Assembly: GCA_024691265.1 (NCBI GenBank)
Contig: JAILNT010000178.1
Span: 1 to 7,973, forward strand
DNA: 7,973 nt
Direction: 5' to 3'
Origin: Treponema sp.
GTDB taxonomy: Bacteria; Spirochaetota; Spirochaetia; Treponematales; Treponemataceae
Shown here: one piece after another, positions 6,326-7,973 of the stretch
Position numbering within the stretch: the first letter of the stretch is position 1
Layout: each line of letters starts with the position of its first letter
Program-made: the position numbers and the translations under genes
Notes under the pieces: generated by a model
The model's database searches: none
Seen by the model: only the letters and a program-made list of their open reading frames with translations
Told to the model about the DNA's origin: nothing

Positions 6326-6354
6326 ATTATAGCAAAAAGAATACAGAGCAACAA
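6326..6354 (-). promoter_or_regulatory. Leftward promoter directly before the symporter
   Basis: On the minus strand TTGTTG (6354-6349), a 17-base spacer containing the TGC extension, and a perfect TATAAT (6331-6326). The hexamer ends seven bases before the ATG at 6318, so the mRNA should begin at or next to the start codon. Confidence 0.65.
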
Positions 6355-6396
6355 GAATAACAATCATATCTATATCTTTTGTTTTATATATTTATA

Positions 6397-6405
6397 TGCT
6401 ATAAT
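6397..6405 (+). promoter_or_regulatory. Rightward extended -10 promoter before the 237-residue gene
   Basis: TGC-TATAAT, identical to the element of the divergent symporter promoter. The hexamer ends nine bases before the ATG at 6415 and no Shine-Dalgarno intervenes. The -35 region is weak (TTTTGT at 6377-6382 with 17-base spacing). Confidence 0.6.
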
Positions 6406-6414
6406 CTACCTGTT

Positions 6415-7128
6415 ATGGAAAAAAAGCTTTTATTGGCAGGAAAAGACATAAATACAGCTACAGAATTTATTCAAGAATGCGAAAAAAACGCAAGACAAGC
6501 CGTTTTCACTTCAGACCAAGAAACAGAGAAATCTTTTCTTTGGCACCCTTCGTCACCAATATCAGCAAGAGCTCTTATAGTAAAGGCAGAATCAAAAATG
6601 CACAGCATTGATGAAGCTGTTCTATATTTTGACGAACCATACTATACAGAAAACTTTCCAAAGTTTACAACACAGGAATGCAGTAAAGTTATAACCGAGA
6701 TAACAGCCGGTTTTCAATATCTTACTCTCGAATTAATTTCACGATTTGAAAAGAAACCTTCGTCAAACTTTCTTTCTACTTCTCTCTCTCAAGAACAAAA
6801 TACAGAAACAGAAAAGAAAAATCCTAAATTAGTATTCATAATAAAAAAAGCTTTAAACAAATCTCTGCCTCATATAGCTGCTGCAGCATCTTCTTTCATG
6901 TCTTTTGCAGAATCTATTGCAATTATGTATCATGAACAAGAAAAAGCTCCTATAAACGTAATGCTTGTTTTAGCAGATAGCGATAACGAACTTAAAACAG
7001 AAAATGAAATCGCAAAATGGCTTTGCAATTACATAGATGAATCAGACCAAAAGGGTAAATCTCATCAAAATTTAAACTGGGTACGTCCAGGTGCAAAAGT
7101 TTCCCGCGGAATATTTTCTTTTAGATAA
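6415..7128 (+). CDS. Unrecognised 237-residue protein
   Basis: I do not recognise a family with confidence. The protein has no signal peptide or membrane segment and should be cytoplasmic. It opens with a beta-strand-like KKLLLAGKDI (3-12). A conserved-looking WHPSSPISARALIVKAE follows (43-59), then DEAVLYFDEPYY (66-77) and a helix ending in TAGFQYLTLELISRF (97-111). A low-complexity linker rich in Ser, Glu and Lys runs from about 115 to 137. The C-terminal half has a helix rich in alanine (LPHIAAAASSFMSFAESIAI, 151-170), a strand NVMLVLADSDN (181-191) and NWVRPGAK (221-228). The alternation of strands and helices could be a degenerate Rossmann or short-chain-dehydrogenase-like fold, but the GxxxGxG and YxxxK motifs are absent. 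A TTG start at 6379 was rejected because it would place the promoter inside the gene. It lies upstream of the XPB gene on the same strand. Confidence 0.8.
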   Translation: MEKKLLLAGKDINTATEFIQECEKNARQAVFTSDQETEKSFLWHPSSPISARALIVKAESKMHSIDEAVLYFDEPYYTENFPKFTTQECSKVITEITAGFQYLTLELISRFEKKPSSNFLSTSLSQEQNTETEKKNPKLVFIIKKALNKSLPHIAAAASSFMSFAESIAIMYHEQEKAPINVMLVLADSDNELKTENEIAKWLCNYIDESDQKGKSHQNLNWVRPGAKVSRGIFSFR

Positions 7129-7174
7129 TTTTTCTAAAAATTTCACATTAGTTTTAATCCTATTATTACCCTGC

Positions 7175-7201
7175 ATCAATTCCCCTTAGAGGGGAGTTGA
7201 T
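7175..7201 (+). other. 12-bp hairpin in the gap before the XPB gene
   Basis: ATCAATTCCCCT pairs with AGGGGAGTTGAT around a three-base loop TAG, with one G-U wobble. It is a stable stem but is not followed by a T-tract on either strand, so it is not a standard intrinsic terminator. The 148-base gap (7129-7276) holds otherwise only AT-rich sequence and the XPB promoter-like boxes. Confidence 0.6.
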
Positions 7202-7239
7202 AGGAACTTTCAAACACTATGAATAAATATTAACTCTTC

Positions 7240-7268
7240 TTGTATCTGTTGTTTTATTACGCTAAAAT
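7240..7268 (+). promoter_or_regulatory. Promoter directly before the XPB helicase gene
   Basis: TTGTAT (7240-7245), a 17-base spacer, and TAAAAT (7263-7268), which ends eight bases before the GTG at 7277. There is no Shine-Dalgarno. The position supports the GTG as the start of a leaderless message. Confidence 0.45.
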
Positions 7269-7276
7269 AATTCCTT

Positions 7277-7973
7277 GTGCAATTTGATAATCCTTTAATA
7301 GTCCAGACGGACAGAACAATTTTACTTGATGTTCATGCTCCAAAAGCGAAAGAATGCAGAGATGCCTTAATTCCTTTTGCTGAATTGGAACGTTCACCAG
7401 AACATATACATACATATAGACTTACACCTCTTTCATTATGGAATGCTTCATCAGCAGGTTTCACTCCTAAAGATGCAATTAAGGTATTAAACGATTATGC
7501 CCGTTATGATGTGCCACAGGCTGTTACAGTCTGGATAGAAGAAACAGCGGGAAGATTTGGAAAAATAAGGCTTGTTACAGCTCCTTATATCATGGTTCCA
7601 AAAAATTTGGAAAATCCAGACGGAGAAAAAGTAAAAGAAGAGTATCTTTATCTTATAACAGATTCTTTAGCCGTTTATAAGGAAATAGCAGCCCTTCCTG
7701 TAGGAAAAAAATATTTAACAGAAACGGAATATATAGAGCCTCAGGAAAAAGAACAAACTGTAGTAACAGAAGATGAAAAAAAATATTGTTTCTCTCTGCA
7801 TTTAACAGATAGAGGAATTATAAAGCAGGAATTATTAAAATGTGGCTGGCCTGTAAAAGATGACGTTGTATTAAGAGACGGAGAACCATTAGAAGTATCT
7901 TTCAGAGATACTACAAAAAGCGGTAAAAAACTTATAATTAGAGACTATCAAAAAGAAGCTGCAAAATCGATAG
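7277..7973 (+). CDS. XPB/Rad25-type DNA repair helicase, N-terminal part (cut by the right edge)
   Basis: The visible 232 residues are the N-terminal region of bacterial XPB (ERCC3/Rad25)-type superfamily 2 helicases, 3'-5' DNA translocases linked to DNA repair. It begins NPLIVQTDRTILLDV (residues 5-19). Next come ALIPFAELERSPEHIHTYRLT and PLSLWNASSAGFTP (30-64). DYARYDVPQAVTVWIEETAGRFGKIRL (73-99) is the typical XPB N-terminal domain, and a damage-recognition-like domain follows at about 168-215. The end, LIIRDYQKEAAKSI, is the Q-motif-like segment just before the Walker A motif, which lies beyond the window. The frame has a stop at 7268-7270 and no ATG before the conserved start, so GTG at 7277 is the only reasonable start. 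Promoter-like boxes lie just upstream. XPB helicases are uncommon in bacteria but typical of spirochetes. Confidence 0.9.
   Translation, partial: MQFDNPLIVQTDRTILLDVHAPKAKECRDALIPFAELERSPEHIHTYRLTPLSLWNASSAGFTPKDAIKVLNDYARYDVPQAVTVWIEETAGRFGKIRLVTAPYIMVPKNLENPDGEKVKEEYLYLITDSLAVYKEIAALPVGKKYLTETEYIEPQEKEQTVVTEDEKKYCFSLHLTDRGIIKQELLKCGWPVKDDVVLRDGEPLEVSFRDTTKSGKKLIIRDYQKEAAKSI

Noticed and set aside
6319..6363. Longer symporter start at TTG 6363
   Set aside because: It would place the best promoter of the window inside the coding region, and the ATG at 6318 matches the usual family start.
6379..6414. Longer start at TTG 6379 for the 237-residue protein
   Set aside because: No RBS, and the added residues cover the extended -10 element.
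7129..7276. CRISPR repeat or mobile-element end suggested by the palindrome and nearby CTTTCAAAC
   Set aside because: No second copy in the window, no spacers, no target-site duplication.

Overview
This is an AT-rich window of bacterial chromosome, most likely from a spirochete of the Treponema group, probably a gut or rumen type. The clues are an XPB-type DNA helicase (rare in bacteria, typical of spirochetes), a divergent DAACS symporter, a two-domain GHKL/HDOD regulator and the low GC. The genus is inferred from gene content and was not confirmed by any search.

Layout. Positions 1-1936 are read leftward: mtnN (pfs), then luxS, then a DUF1538 membrane protein that is frameshifted at a nine-base homopolymer and runs off the left edge. 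Positions 1937-2211 are an unusually busy 275-base divergent intergenic region. It holds promoter-like signals on both strands, an 11-bp perfect hairpin with a T-tract, a 10-bp dyad and a possible 32-codon ORF. Rightward genes follow: a GHKL-HDOD regulator (2212-3720) and pgsA (3761-4363). Convergent to these is a leftward pair, a DAACS-type symporter (6318-5089) and a YugP-like zinc membrane protease (5071-4382). Rightward again come an unrecognised 237-residue protein (6415-7128) and the N-terminal part of the XPB helicase (GTG at 7277, cut by the right edge).

How the genes fit together. MtnN and LuxS carry out the two successive steps of S-adenosylhomocysteine detoxification, giving homocysteine and the AI-2 precursor DPD. 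PgsA makes the phosphatidylglycerol-phosphate precursor of anionic lipids. The remaining genes look like independent housekeeping or regulatory units.

Two patterns stand out. First, five genes that probably begin transcription units (HDOD, pgsA, symporter, 237-residue protein, XPB) have no Shine-Dalgarno sequence. Each has a -10-like hexamer ending only 7-9 bases before its start codon, as expected for leaderless mRNAs. The genes that follow closely behind another gene (luxS, yugP), and also mtnN, have clear Shine-Dalgarno sites. Second, upstream of mtnN a strong rightward promoter is followed almost at once by an intrinsic terminator, predicting an RNA of about 60 nt. Its hairpin loop carries an anti-Shine-Dalgarno C-rich motif. 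On the opposite strand the same loop is an ideal Shine-Dalgarno site for the 32-codon ORF. This could be a small RNA, a type I toxin-antitoxin-like pair or an mtnN-luxS leader control device; the sequence alone does not decide.
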